From Allodiplogaster sudhausi (lineage: Eukaryota; Nematoda; Chromadorea; Rhabditida; Diplogasteridae), in contig CALZFC010000040.1 of assembly GCA_945643635.1 (NCBI GenBank), positions 2,877,501 through 2,941,500 of the forward strand: a stretch of DNA of 64,000 bases, given 5' to 3'. Positions 23,701 through 36,800 of the stretch are shown here, in pieces. The notes under the pieces were generated by a model. The model saw nothing but the letters and a program-made list of their open reading frames with translations. It searched no databases and had not been told where the DNA came from. Numbering within the stretch: position 1 is the first letter of the stretch; every line of letters starts with the position of its first letter. Both the position numbers and the translations under genes were made by a program.

Positions 23701-26289
23701 CACAAGGCATTGTGAAGGAGAGAGAGAGAGAGAGAGAGAAGAGAGAGAGAGAAAAGAGAGAGAGAGAGAAGAGAGAGAGAGAAGAGAGAGAGAGAAGAGA
23801 ACCATAGCGAGAGAAAGATAGAAAGAGGAGGAGAGAAAGAGGGATGCGCGACGGATAGTGAAAGTGGAAAATACCGTAGAAACGAAGTAGTAAACGATGG
23901 AGCGAAGAAGAAGTAGTAAGGAACTGGGAGAGTAAGAGAGGGTGAGAGTGGCATAAAAGGAGAATGGGAGAGTGAGAGGGGGAGGATGGGAATGAGGGGA
24001 AGAGAGAGCGGTCTCTCTCCCCTGAAGCACAGTCATGACCCGTCTGCACCCGGCACACTTGAAGAGAGTGAAAAAGTCATGGGAGGAAGACAAAGGCCAG
24101 CCAGGGAGTAGAATGGAGGGACTGTTCTTCACGGCCCAGCGGGCAGTCCAGACAAGTTCACTTCAAGACACAGCCAACAATGCCTCTAGATAAATATGGA
24201 AAAAGCAGGAATCTGCATATAACTTGGAGGTTTCGACATCAAATATTCTTTTCTGTATAAGCCATAATTAGTATGGAAGTTGACCAAGAATCTCATTTCC
24301 AGGAAGTAGTTCTGATCGAACGGCCAAACTGCACGGATCCACTGAGAATGTTCGCCGTCGGCACTCGCACTGCTGGCGGAGACGACCCCCAGCACTACTC
24401 TCGGGCTCTAAGCATTCTCAGTCAGACACACCGTACTCCTTTTCCATCATACCGTAACCCTCTATTCTGATGTGCAGGCACGGCATCGATCGGAGTGCCC
24501 TTCCTGACCCTGGTCGGCCTGAATGGCGGCATTGTCTTCATGCTTCGCCGTCAACACGTCCAGGTTAGCATCGAAGTAGCCTCTCTTTGACTTCCCTCTT
24601 ATTTTTCTCCTTGCTAATCTTCTGTTTCCTCTTTCGGCTCATAGTAGTGAGTGGCCATCTTTGAAAGCAAGGAGAATTTGGCTTTTGTTTCTTCCTGGTT
24701 CTCCTTCTTCCTTCCTCCTCCTCCTACTTTCTCTTCCCTCCCTCTCTCTCTCTCCGCTTTCTCTCCTCTCTCTGTCTCCATAGCTCTCTCTTCGTCGTTA
24801 ATCTTTCTTCAACAATCACGTTGACTTCCACTCAGAATTCCCTCCTACTATCTCCTTTCGTGTCTTTTTTCCATTCCTACGCATTTTCTTCCGTTTTGTT
24901 CTCTCGCTCTCTCATCTGCCCTCAGTCTCTTCAATGTTTTGAACTACTCCTTAAACCCCCTTACTTCCTCTGTATATGCACGTGTACTGAAGCATTTCCG
25001 CTGATTGCTTCGATTTCTGAATAATGCAGACTGCAAAAATTTCAAGAACATCCTATCAGTAAAAAGAACATCTTATTTAATTTAAAAAAAAACGACTACA
25101 TCTTCCTTTTCCACCATTCGCCGTTGTTGTCTTAAAGAAAAGAGAAAGAACTTAAATTGGAGAAAAAGCACAAAATTAAATGCTTTTTAATCGACTTTAC
25201 AGATTTCTGTCGCACTTGTTTTCTCGACGTCCACTATTCTTTTCCTCAACACTTTATCCTTCTTTATCTCTCTCTCTCTCTCTCTTTCTCTATATCTCAT
25301 TCTCCTTCTCCTAACCATCTCCTGCCAACTGTATGTCAATATCCGTCTTTCTGTCTAACCATTACTCTCTTTTTCTCTCAGCAACTCCGTTCGCTGATAA
25401 CGGAGTTGACAATGGGTCATGACGTCATGCGACTCCGCCGTCGGAATCTCCGCTCAGCCACGAACACTCTGCTGGCGATTATTACTGCTTATCTCATTTC
25501 GAACTCCCTCCATCTCGTCCTCACAATTGCCGAGTTCGCTGTTGGATGTCGGTTCTGGCAGCATCCTTATTATTCAATAACAAACTTTCACCGAATTCCT
25601 TTTGATTGTTCCGAATGACTTGCAGTTGAACTGCACAACCGCCACCCGGTTGCTTACCGGCTGGCAGCCGATCTGGCCTCGGTGTTAACTGTGGTTGGAA
25701 ATGCCATTCGGTGTCCTCTTCACTTCGCTTCTAACACTGAGGTTCCCCTCACTCATTCCTCCCAACCATACTTGTAGGAATTTTTACTTGTTATAGATTC
25801 GACAACAATTTGCCGTTCTTCTTTTCGGCGAGGAGTGCATCGAAAAAGCAAAGGTACATTCATCTGAATTAAAGGAGGAATTGCAAGAATTTACAATATT
25901 CAAGATATTGCAGCAGAATTTAAAAAAAATAAAATAAAAATGGCTATAGGACGTGGCTCCTCCCTCAACGAGGCGGAGGTCGGAGAGACATGACAACCCC
26001 TTCCTTTCACTCATTCTCGCTGTACAAGCAGACAGTGACGACAGAAGGAGGTTACTTCCCGTTCTCTTCTCTCTCTTCTCTTCTCTCTCTCCTCTCTCTC
26101 TTTCTCTCTCGATCTCTCTTCTGTTATCTTCGATACTGTAAGATAGATAAGTGAGTGTTGAGGCACTCGTGCGAGTGCTCTCCGCCAACTCCGACAGAGG
26201 CTCTGCCGAACTCTCCTTTCCTTCTGGCCGTGCCTGCCATGTCCTCTCGCATGTCCTTCCGCCGTCACTCCCAGATTGCCATTATATAA
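19551..26289 (+). CDS. Rhodopsin-like 7TM receptor, nematode peptide-receptor type
   Basis: Plasma-membrane G-protein-coupled receptor. Firm exons: 19551-19639 (TM1, GMVANALLAALFLTR), 22875-22950 (TM2), 23046-23185 (TM3 ending VASIER), 23241-23349 (TM4), 24303-24420 (extracellular loop 2 with PNCTDP), 24478-24563 (TM5), 25382-25547 (TM6), 25626-25741 (TM7, SVLTVVGNAIRCPLHF), 25797-25853 (helix 8, IRQQFAVLLFGEEC). All phases agree. The TM3 motif is SIERY in place of DRY, as in FMRFamide-receptor-like proteins, so a peptide receptor is my best guess. The TM7 NPxxY motif is replaced. The N-terminal exon with the start is not identified. The C-terminal tail is uncertain: a Pro/Ser-rich frame ending at the TAA 26287-26289 (AMSSRMSFRRHSQ) looks right but its splice to 25853 is not settled. 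Exon 1 has an unusual GC donor (CAG|GCTTCA). Intron 1 is 3.2 kb and may contain a minus-strand gene. Confidence 0.8.
19700..20160 (-). other. Possible minus-strand coding segments inside receptor intron
   Basis: Two adjacent minus-strand open stretches look protein-like. One at about 20160-19948 includes IPLLEHLRTTIGAWLKEAL and ends at a GT donor-like site. The other, about 19830-19700, starts after a polypyrimidine acceptor (TTTTTTTTCAG) and reads VYEKYYEMGDFFNYGYIPVE to a stop. They could be the last exons of a small unrecognised gene nested in the receptor's first intron. No family is recognised and joining them is not proven. Confidence 0.3.
20728..20764. repeat. (CT)n microsatellite
   Basis: Long uninterrupted CT run in receptor intron 1. 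Similar tracts lie at 21775-21835, 23711-23800 (GA), 25266-25290, 26070-26120, 27057-27094 (GA) and 27134-27154. Confidence 0.95.
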
Positions 26290-26721
26290 ATTCTCCCACA
26301 TTACAGGGATGTGGTGGACGTGTTTTGTTTTACTTTATTTCCAAAAGACTTACCACATTAAAAACCATTGATCGCATTGTCTTCTAGAGTTACTGGTAAT
26401 TTTTGTCCATTTTTTCCAGTTTTTTTACTCTCACCATTCACTTGATGCTTTTCGTTTGGCCTTCATCGATCGGGTATACTATTTCCTTTAGATTTATTCG
26501 CATTTAATACATACATACATATGTTCACTCATTCATGGCCTGCACACATTCTTCCTAATGATCCTCATACTCCTGTTATTGATTGTATTGCTCCACAAAG
26601 AAAACAATTCTGTAGTTTTTGCCGAGGCAGGAAAAACTCGAGGATATTCTGTGAAATGACGCGTCGGATGCGTGCCAAGACTATCCCGTATAGTTAGTTA
26701 TTTCAGCCCAGCAACAAAGCA

Positions 26722-26940
26722 ATGTCTGTTGTACGTGGTGAGGGTGTTGTAGCGATTAACGGGTTCGACTGGGAAACGAGTAGTGATCAAGTGAAATCGC
26801 TCTTTCTCTCTTCCCCAAAGGGCTTCATTATCATCAAAGGGACTCAGGGAACTCCAAGTTACATATCTCACTCATGCGATATTTATGTATTTACTATTTT
26901 ATTGCTTTGTCGTACACATTCTTCAAAAAATGGGCTTTAA
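26722..26940 (+). other. Short open frame, not recognised
   Basis: An ATG-started frame (MSVVRGEGVVAINGFDW..., then SSPKGFIIIKGTQG) between the two receptors. Its first 45 codons are compositionally protein-like. It could be a 5' exon of the downstream receptor or a separate small gene; I cannot assign it. Confidence 0.25.
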
Positions 26941-27756
26941 TTGCTTGAAATAACGCAAGAGTGAAAGTGGAGAGGATGGAGAGAGAGAGAAAATTGGTGG
27001 GGAGGCGAGACAGAGAGAAACAGAAGGAATAGAGAGATAAAGGAAGCGAGAGAGACAGGAAGAAAGAGAGAGGGAGAGAGAGAGAGAGAGAGAGAAGGTG
27101 CGCCAATATCTAAGCTGAATTGCATGGTTTCATCTCTCTCTCTCTCTCTCTCTCGGGAGCTGCATCGAGATAAATATAGAGGTTGGAAGGCGAAGAACGG
27201 TTCAGAGACAAAGAGGAGTGATCAATGAAGGAAGCATGGTGGGAGAGGGAGGATAATTAAGAAAAAAAAAGTGAGAAACAAAGAAAAAGCTATCGTGGCA
27301 GGAAGCGGCCTGCCCGGGCCGCCGCATTCATTTTGCAGAATTTCTTGGAAGATACTAATCCTCCCTTACCGTTTCAAAAATATATTAGCAACAAGAGTTT
27401 ACTCTAATATATTCTTGGCTTATTACGGAATATTTCTCTGTGTAAATGAAGCAAAAGAAATAAAGCCATCTTTCAATTCGGACTTCTCACACTTCTCAAT
27501 TCACTCACACATGAATATATAAATGTGTATTTTGGAAATGATAAACTTCAGGAGACCTCCTGAAACGCTTCTAGAGGATGATTTCTGCTGCTGAACATGA
27601 AACAGTACGTGTTCCTATACAATTGAGAGAATAAGAGCTATAAAACTGCACTTTTATGCAGTGTTCACAGAAAATCCAGAGCAAAAGTAGTTGGTACACT
27701 TTTAATTAGGCCCTGTTCATCCTCGCTTTGATCGCTAAGCCTTCAATATTCAATAG

Positions 27757-29487
27757 GTGGTCAGGCTGCTTGGCTGGCCTGTTTTCCTGGTTGGATTCTT
27801 CTCTCTACTTTTCAATCTTCTGCTGGTCTTTTGTGTGCTTCTCCACTCTCCTGCAGGAATGGACGCAGCTTACCGCGGATTTCTACTCTACCAGGCAGCC
27901 AGCAACATCCTCCTGTCCCTGATTCTCTGCATCTACAGACCAGTTTGTTTAACCCAATAACATCATTTTGAAAGCATATCCATATACTGTACGAAAAAAC
28001 TGAATATATTGAGATTTTCCATGTCGAGGAGGGAACGGTGTTCACAGAGGCCACTCCTCTGTTATCCTCTCGGCCTGAGTGGTTGACTTCCACAGCGCTC
28101 TTAGCTAATCTGTTCATCCATCGACAGGAGCCCGTTCTGCTCTGTGCTCAAATGATCTTGTCATTGTGAGGTCTGCGCATCTGCCTTTCTTTAGCATTTT
28201 CTTTGTTATTACCCATCCATATAGATGTGAGAATTCTTGTGCCGTAGATCTAAAGAACGCTCGCTGGCTCTACACGTCGCGATTATCCTGCCGACCACAC
28301 TTATCATTGTAGTTCTCCTTATCAATGTAGTCGTCGGATTCTACCCCATCGAGCAACGCTGGGAGGAGTGCTTTCCCAACCAACAACCACGAGGTTCTCG
28401 GCTTTTCCGTGCAAGTAATGCACAACGGCTAATTATAAATGCATATAAAAACAGCCTTGTCTGTAAATTCGAATATCTTGAAAGAACAAAAAGCTCAACG
28501 ACTAGAGCGCACACAGAAGGTCTTGCAGTTGTCTGGGCAGCCCCATGCTTATCATACTGGGAACACATTAAGCAGCGGCTGCCCGCCACTTCATTCATTC
28601 TTGGCAACGTTTACGGTGTTCGTTAGTTTGTACAAGACTTAAGAACGAGTCATTACACTTTCGGGCCATGAGAGTTCTTGTTCGAATTCAGAAGAGTATG
28701 CCAACAAAGACTGTATGCATAAAAAAGGTAATAAATTCATCGATGCATATCACTTGCAGAATGAAATTTCTTCAGCTTCCTGGTTTCCCATCTACTTTGA
28801 ACTCAAGGTTCCATGTCCATTTTTAAAGATATGATATGACTAGATGGTTAAAAATCTGGCGACATTTTCATTAAAAGGTGGTTATCGACTTTGTGATTCT
28901 CATCGCGGCGACTGCAGTGGCTTTGCTGTGTGCGTGGCGCATTTGGCTCTGCATCCGTGAGCATTCTCTCAAGGAGAGTCTCCACAAGCAGATGTTCTAC
29001 TCATTGATACGTGAGGTCCAATTTTGATACTAAAGAGTATACCTTTTAACATACCACTGGTTGGACGGTACTAAACAAATCTACACTTGTTGACTTTGAA
29101 TTCTCAGATGTCATTCCCCCTGGTGACTATCCACATGCCCTACCTCATCCTGTACAAGTGCTACTTGATGCGCATGGAGTTGTCCCTCCTGGCCTTTGCT
29201 CTGCTCCCCCTCTCCTCTCTCTACCCGGCCACTGTTCCTCTCGTCGTTTGCGGCAGCGTCCACTCCTTCAGAAGAGCCATTCGTCATTATATACCGTAAG
29301 AAAGTTCGGCAGTCCTTTTTGGCAACAGTAGAGGAACATGTTTTATAACTTTACAGTGGAACACATTGGAATGTCAGTCTGTATTCATTCTTTCAGAAGC
29401 ATGAAGAGATCAGCAAGAACTGCCGTGGAGGCAGAATCTGCCATCCGCTACAATGCAAAGCAGGGCGAGCACAACAACCAACCGTAG
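27757..29487 (+). CDS. Nematode serpentine chemoreceptor (SRH/SRI-like 7TM)
   Basis: Membrane chemosensory-type receptor. Exons: 27757-27942 (TM1-2, PVFLVGFFSLLFNLLLVFCV), 28014-28165 (TM3), 28248-28393 (TM4, VAIILPTTLIIVVLLINVVV), 28529-28608 (loop, PCLSYWEHIKQRLPATSF), 28878-29015 (TM5), 29108-29295 (TM6-7, ending SVHSFRRAIRHYIP), 29397-29487 (tail, stop at 29485-29487). All phases agree and the model has 326 residues, close to the usual 330 for these families. The short loops, FRRAIR after TM7 and lack of a DRY motif fit nematode chemoreceptors rather than rhodopsin-like peptide receptors. The first exon has an in-frame TAG immediately upstream at the acceptor, so a short 5' exon with the start codon must exist upstream. 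It lies about 1.5-2 kb after another 7TM gene on the same strand but is not a close paralogue of it. Confidence 0.82.
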
Positions 29488-30234
29488 CCGGCAACTCTAC
29501 TCGTCATCTTTTTTAATCTCACATTACAACGATTTCGTTCAGGCTCTCAAATCATTTCATCAGCAGAGATGTTATGCATAAATAGTACAATATGAAAATT
29601 TATTCATCCAAATTTAGTACCCGATTTATACTCTAATACACCAATATGAAAAAAGTTGAACAATTAACGTTCTCCACCACAGAAAAGTAAGTTCATTTAT
29701 TTACAAATGCACTCAAGCACTGTCAAAATTATCATGAATAAGATATCAGATGCACCGCAGACGTTAAGATAAATACATATCCAACCATCTCTCTGGTAAG
29801 ATTCAATTCAAGGATGCATCAATCGGTTCGCTAGTTCTTGTCAGATTTACTACTATATTGCGGGCTCATAACAAGAAGAAAGATGGCTTACTTAAATAAC
29901 AACCAACCAATAATTATCTTTGAGATTACTAAAACTGAAGTAAAAAAACTGCCAGATTGGCCCTACAATGTTCACAATTAGACGGAATTCGGCAACAACC
30001 GATATGAAAGAGTGTTGAGATTGTGCTATTGGGGCATCGTACGTTTATGAGAGCAAAATAACGAGGATCTCGCCATAAGATTATGATGGACGAAGTGCAC
30101 ATACCCTAATTTAATATGAGCATATATTCATTTCGAATTCACCGTAGAATAGGTCACCAAGAACCGCATTCAAAATGTGCTTACTTCAAAAATGAGACTT
30201 TTGAGATAGAGAGAACGAGAGAGTGCTGATGTCA

Positions 30235-30289
<55 letters not shown>

Positions 30290-30829
30290 GCGTGGCGGAG
30301 AGCGAAAGTGCGACAAAGACTTTTTTAATGAGGAAAGAAAGTGTAGAAGGAAAGGAGACTGTAGAAAGAAAGTCATGTAAAGCTGGAATCACAAGCTGTA
30401 ATTGCAACCCGACTGAAGATGGAAGGAAATATCTCGTTATTGGCAACTACATCATAAATGTAGAGCAGAGAATTATGAATGAGAATGTCCGCAGAGGACT
30501 GGACTATGCGTAGAAGGGAGGGACTCTGTTCGGAGATAAGAGAAGGGATACGCGTAAGACAAGAGGAGAAAAGAAGAACTTGGCCCATACGAGCTAAGAG
30601 CTCTCGCATACTCAGATATACTAATTATTAACTAGAGTTACTTCGTTATCGCACAGAAAAGTTACCGGCGGAAGGAAGACGCAGATTCTTCACTTATTAT
30701 TAGGGCCAAATATTAACGAATACAAAATGAATTTGGAATACAAAATGATAGGGACTGTCTCTTCTAGTAAGTGCATAATCTAGTAGAAAGGGAAGACCTC
30801 AGGAAGTTAGAGAAAGAGAGGAGAACTGA
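29488..30829. other. Convergent intergenic region
   Basis: 3' ends of the chemoreceptor (+) and MGAT2 (-) face each other across this stretch. It holds a (GA)n tract at about 30238-30292 and no gene I can support. Confidence 0.6.
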
Positions 30830-33800
30830 CTACGCTCCGGGAGCGGCCAACGAAGATGCAGGAACCTCACCCATCTGCCAGCTCTTTCCAGCTGTCTCAA
30901 CAGGGGCGGCAAGGAGATCTGCGAGTACCGCGACCCCTTGGCTGCCCCCCCCCTCTGGGGAATCCCTCGGGGGGTGTTTATCCCCCTCCGGCAGGGGTCG
31001 CAGTGGACGAGTGTTCCACAAGCACAGCTCGTGGTCTCTTCTGTCTCCCCATCCTCCGTTCTCCTTCGAAGGCTTCAACGTCCGACGAGAGATCTATAAA
31101 GTATTCACAATTATATTCACAGCAACTTCCTTGAATATTGTTTCCTTATGCTCTCCATTCCCTATCTGACCTCGGTGACTCGAAGAGTCTGCGGGAAGAG
31201 TCTGTCCTTGTGTTCCTCGAAGAGCTTGGCAGCAGCGGAGGCCGCGTTGTGAGCTCCGCACCGATGGGTGTGCACTCCGCAGTCTCCAACGTGCAGCACG
31301 CGAGGCGCCTGTTTCAAGTCAAAGCAACAGTTCCCCTTTCAAGCATCCTTCGAGATATCGGGATATTTCGATAGTAACAACAAAAAAGAAAATTAGCAAT
31401 CCAAATCAATTAACAAGATTTCCTTACCGAAATAGCCTTTTGGAGCTAACAATAAGCTTTATATACAGCAGTAATAGTTGAGAACCTTTGTGAAGATGAC
31501 ACGAAATCGCTCAGGTAAACACTTCACTGAGATTTGCAGCAAAGACCAATCCCAGTTGTAGTCATCCCAAGTGCAGAATAACTGGAAAGGGAAGGATTAT
31601 CTCATGTTGGAATGATAGAGAAGAAGAGTTAACAATGTAAAAATAGCATTCCCCGTGCCTGGCTGCAGTTCTTGATCTTGGCCCAGGTATCTGCTCGCAG
31701 AGCCATTCCCATGTTGTGTTTGGAAGAGAACCAGGGATGCACTCCGAGGCGGTCAATATTCGTGCCGTAAGTGGCGTAGGACTTCAAGTAGAAACCGAGG
31801 GAGATCAACTCGCACGCCGAGCAAAACCTGCAATTTACTCGTCTCTCCACAAAATTAACAAATTGATTTGTATTCTTTTCAAGACCTTTTATCTACATCA
31901 GAAATGTTGTCAAAGAAATTTGAATTCGTTTAAGAAACGTTACTTGCGATGAAACAAAAAAGAGAAAAAGAGAAAGAAACTCTTCGCGTTGTTCGACAAT
32001 CTTGTCGAGGACATGAAGGAAATCCGGGGAGACGTAGTGGTCCTCCTCGAGAAGCAGAACCCAGCCATTCAGCCCGTGCCGCCCCACAATCCGATCGAAC
32101 ACGTAGTTCATCTCAAATGAACCAGCTACAATCATCAATGGAATGCTAGACCATAATCAGACTTTCTATCTATCCGAATATACAATTAAGAGAGCCTCTC
32201 TGTAAGGATCAAGCAGCCCTCAATGGAGGCCTGCCCCGGTGCAAAATTTTCTGATTCAGTTATGCAAAATTTAATTAGGGGTTCACATATGCATTGTAAA
32301 GAAGATTAGTAGATCAATTTTGGTATAAAAAATTTTTTCTTGTCTGGGCAAGCAAAAGTAAGGAAAAAGTGTACATCGCCATAACTTTCTTTAACATCAA
32401 CATTTTTCCATTTACTTTTTTTTATTGGCATCCCGGTTGAATTCTAATCAAAAACTCTATTGATGTATTTGGTCAAATATTTTATTCTCATGTCGAAAAA
32501 TTATTTTAAATATTTCAATTTCACCGTTGAATGCCTTATACTCATTTAGTCCTGGGTTTTATATCTCAAAATGTAGAGCATTAAAAACTGTATAACATAT
32601 ATTCTTTTCGTTTAGTGTGTCCTACCCTAAAGGGGTTACAAATAGGCTCAAATGGGGGCAACTCGGATATGTAGGATTCAAGGAATGCGTGAAAACTAAG
32701 TTAAATTCTTGTTATGACATAAAATAAACTACTTCATACGATTCAGCACGTTTTTCTTATCATAAAAGCTTTCCAACAAAATTTCATAAAAACATTTTTT
32801 TTATGAAAAAAATGCATTTTTCGATTTTTCTGCCATAGTCAGAAAATGACCTAAAACTATTCGAATCGCTGTATTTTCAATGTTTTCAGCGAAAACAGAA
32901 TGCGGATAGTACTGAACAATACGCGACAAAATTCTCTACAACATACATCATTTATATAAGAATGCAAGGTCCCTACGAATGGCAGTATTGATTTTCCTAT
33001 GGCCGTCGCGCCAAAACTGACAGATCCTCGTTTTGCAAGTTTTGTGCAATCTACATGATTCCTACTTATACTATACATCATTCTGCTCCACGAAGCACAC
33101 TAAGGTCAGAATCGATGTTTGTTTTGCAGATTTCACGTGGTAAAAGATTGATTGATTTGATTTATTTACGTGCTGCTGCCACGTGTTAATGAATGAAGGT
33201 ATGTGTATGAGTGATAAAGCAATGCATGATATGGTATACATGAGAAGATACAGTACAGTATATATGAGCATCATACAGTATATATGGGCTGTTGTAATGG
33301 GTCGCAGATGGGGACTAGAGGGAGGAGGGAGATGAGTGCTTGGTCAAGCTGTTGAATGCTTTCGCGGATCTGATGAAAAACGAATGGTTACGAACGGAGG
33401 AGCGAGTGGACGGGTAAGCAAGGAGGAAGGAAAGGCCGCGAGTACGTGAGTTACGAAAATGGAAATAATGGGGAACGCGATCAGAGATACGCCTGTGGCC
33501 AAATACAAGACGACGCGCAAGTGTAAAATCAGATTGTTGTCTACGAGATAAGAGAGAGGGGAGGGAGAGAGCCTTGTTACGGGTAGCAGGGTTAGGAATA
33601 TCAGCGCGATTGCTGTAACCAAAACAACGGCGGTAAATAAAACGGGTAAAATAGTTCTGGATGCGTTCTAGACGAAGGATATCTTTCTTGAGCCGGGGAG
33701 AAAAGACAATGGAGGAGGATTCGAGCAAAGGGCGAATATACAGGGTATAAGCGGAAACAAGGGCGTCCTTGTTTTTGGAACGGAGGGAGCGGATGATGGG

Positions 33801-36800
33801 GTGACATTTGCTTATAGCCTTGTTAGCAAGATGCGAGCAGTGGGATGAAAAGGAAAGAGAAGAGTCAATAATAATGCCGAGATCTCGGATGCTCTGTCTA
33901 CTGGGGTAAGGGGAGCGCCGTTAAGGTGGTAAGGTAGCTTGGGGTTGGATTTGCCTAAATGGAGGACGGAACACTTGAGGGGGGCGAGGGGGAGTTGCCA
34001 TTTGTTGGCCCAGGATGCAACTTCGTCAATGGCCGCCTGAAGGGGAGCATGAGAAGAAGACTTAGTAAATGAGCGAAAAATCTTAAGATCGTCAGCGAAA
34101 CAACTAGAATGTACATCATGTGAAGAGATAAGAGAGGGAAGGTCGCTAGTAAATAGGATAAAAAGGAGAGGACCAAGAACTATACCTTGCGGGATTCCGC
34201 TAGTGACAGGAAGAGGGGGCGAGAGGGAGGAGGCGACACGGACAGAAAAGGTGCGATTGCTAAGGAAGGAGGCGATCCAAGATATACACTTAGGCGGGAG
34301 AGAAAGAAGACCAAGCTTATGGATGAGCTTGGGGTGAGAAACACGATCAAAAGCACGGGCGTGATCAAAGTAAATTACATCAGTGAACTGAGAGTTGGCC
34401 ATTGCGGAGGTCCATAATTCGAGACAACTTAACATTTGGAAATCGATGGAGCGTTTTGGCCTAAAGCCATATTGTTGATCAGGAATAATATGTGCATCGT
34501 TGCAAAAAGAATAGAGTTTCCTACAAAGCATTCTTTCAAAAAGGCGTGAAAATAGGGAGGTTATAGAAATGGGGCGATAGTTGGAAAGGGACAGAGGAAG
34601 TGGCATAGGAGTAATCAAAGATATATTCAAGGGCTTCAGAGATGGGGATAGCTAAGTTCTTGATAAAAAGCAAATTAAAATTGTCTGGGGTTTTACACGA
34701 TGAGTTCTTCCAAGATTGAATGAGACGACAGATTTCATGACGAGGGAAATTTATAGAAAAAACAGAAGGAGGACGGAAACGATGATTGGGTGGCAACGAA
34801 GGGAGGGAGCCATTGTCAATGGTATAGGCCGAAGCGAAGGTGTCGGCAAGAAGTTGGGCCTTATCCTTATCCGTGAAACAAGAGGAGCCTGAGGGGGAAG
34901 TGAGGGAGTCGACTCCTCGAGGCTTGGATGATATACGGTTACGCATGAATCGGAAGAAAAGGGACTTGTTATTGGATTTAATGACATGTTTCTCTACGTT
35001 CCTAGAATACTTATCCATAGCTCTACAATAAAGGGCATTGGCTGATGCATAAGCTGAGCGGGATGAATCAGAGTCAAGAGCTAACATATTGAGCCAAGAT
35101 TGATAGCGCTTACGTTTGAGGCGGATGATGTGGTTGGGAAGACGGACACCTTGGGAAGAAACTTTCTTAAAGGGAACAAAAGATCTTCTACAACACGGAG
35201 AGCAGAAGTGAAAGTTTCATACATCATGTTGACATCGGTAAGTCTATGGAAAGGAGCGGGAAAAGAATAATAATCTAAGAGAAATTGACAAGCAGCATGG
35301 TAATTAACTTTAACGTAGTCTCTGACATAGGTGAAGGAGGGTTTGGAATGAGACAGAGAGAGGGTGGCTTCGATTGCCGAATGATCAGAGTTGAAGAAAG
35401 GGGGAGAGAGAGTGGCGTTTGTAATAAGGGAGGGAGTATTGGATAGGACTAGGTCAAGGAAGTGGTTGTTGCAAGTAGGGGAAGGAGCGAGTTGGGCAAG
35501 CTGACACGAGGAAGTAAAATCATGGAAGAGTCTGGATGAAGGGGAGAGTGAAGAAATGGTGGCCGGTGGGGAAGAGTTCCATAGAATGTCCGGGTAGTTA
35601 AAGTCGCCAAGAAGAATGGTAGGATGAGGAGCAGAGGAGAGATCTGTGAGAAGCTTGACAAGGTTAGTGTTATCATCAGATGGGCAAGCGGGAGCGCGAT
35701 AAACTAAGATGATGCGGATGGGGTCGCTACTGAAGCGAGCGTCAACTGCGAGCAATTCGAAAGCGTGGGGGCGAGAAAGTGACAATAAGGTGGTGGTGGA
35801 GATGGAAGAGCGGAAGATGAGCGCAACACCGCCGCCTTTGCGTCTGGTGCGGTCTTGGCGGATAATAGAGTAATCGGGAGAACCGTTAAGTAGAAAGTTG
35901 TCAGGCAAGGAAGAGGTAAGCCATGTCTCGACAATAGCAATGATTGCAAACGAACGGGAGAAAAGGGATGATAATTCGTGGGTCTTGTTAACAATCGAGC
36001 GGGCATTAAAAGAGTATATTGAGGAATTGGTTTGCCTGCGAGTGGCAGTAGTTAAAAATGGGGGAGAGGATGGTAGTAGTGGAAAGGGGGAGTCGGATTG
36101 AGAGAGGCGAGAGGGGCGAAGCGGTTGTTAGTGGTGAAGTCGGGGTTAGGGGGGTGGTAGTTAGGCGGCGGATTGGTGTAGATGGGAGGAGAGGAGACAA
36201 AGTGAGAGAGCGGTTGCGGCGGCTGGAAGTGATTGGGAGAGAGAGTAGGTGGGAGAGGGGAGATAAGACGCGCGATGAGGTGGCTGGGATGGAGGGGGAG
36301 TGGGAATGCGGCCCACAGCGGCGGCATAAGAGGGGTTAGAGAAGAGGGGAGTGGGGTTGGTGTTAGTGTGGGAAGGCCGGCGGGTGGCCACGCGAGATTG
36401 AGGGGGGCGAGGGGGGCGAGAGGTGGGGGCCGTGCGATGGCCGGGGGGTTTGGCGAAGAAACGCGAGTAGTCGGGGAGCTTCGGGGGGGGGGGGGGTGGG
36501 GATGATGCCACGCTCTGCGAACGTGCGCGAGGGGAGGATATAACAGTTGGAATAGGAAGAGGAGTGGCGGAGCTTGTGGGATCTGGCGATTGCGAGCGCC
36601 TGGAACTTGGATGTGGGGAGGATCACTTTCAAAGGGTTAGAAGCATTGGGGCGGGGGTGATCTACCAGCGGGTAGACAGCAATGGGGAGACATGGGACAC
36701 CAAGGGTGTCCAGGAGACCAACGACAGAGTTAAAGTATGAGTAAGCAGTGTGAGTGGAGGTGTTTCCGTGTTGGACTGGGAGGCCATAGACAACAAGAGC

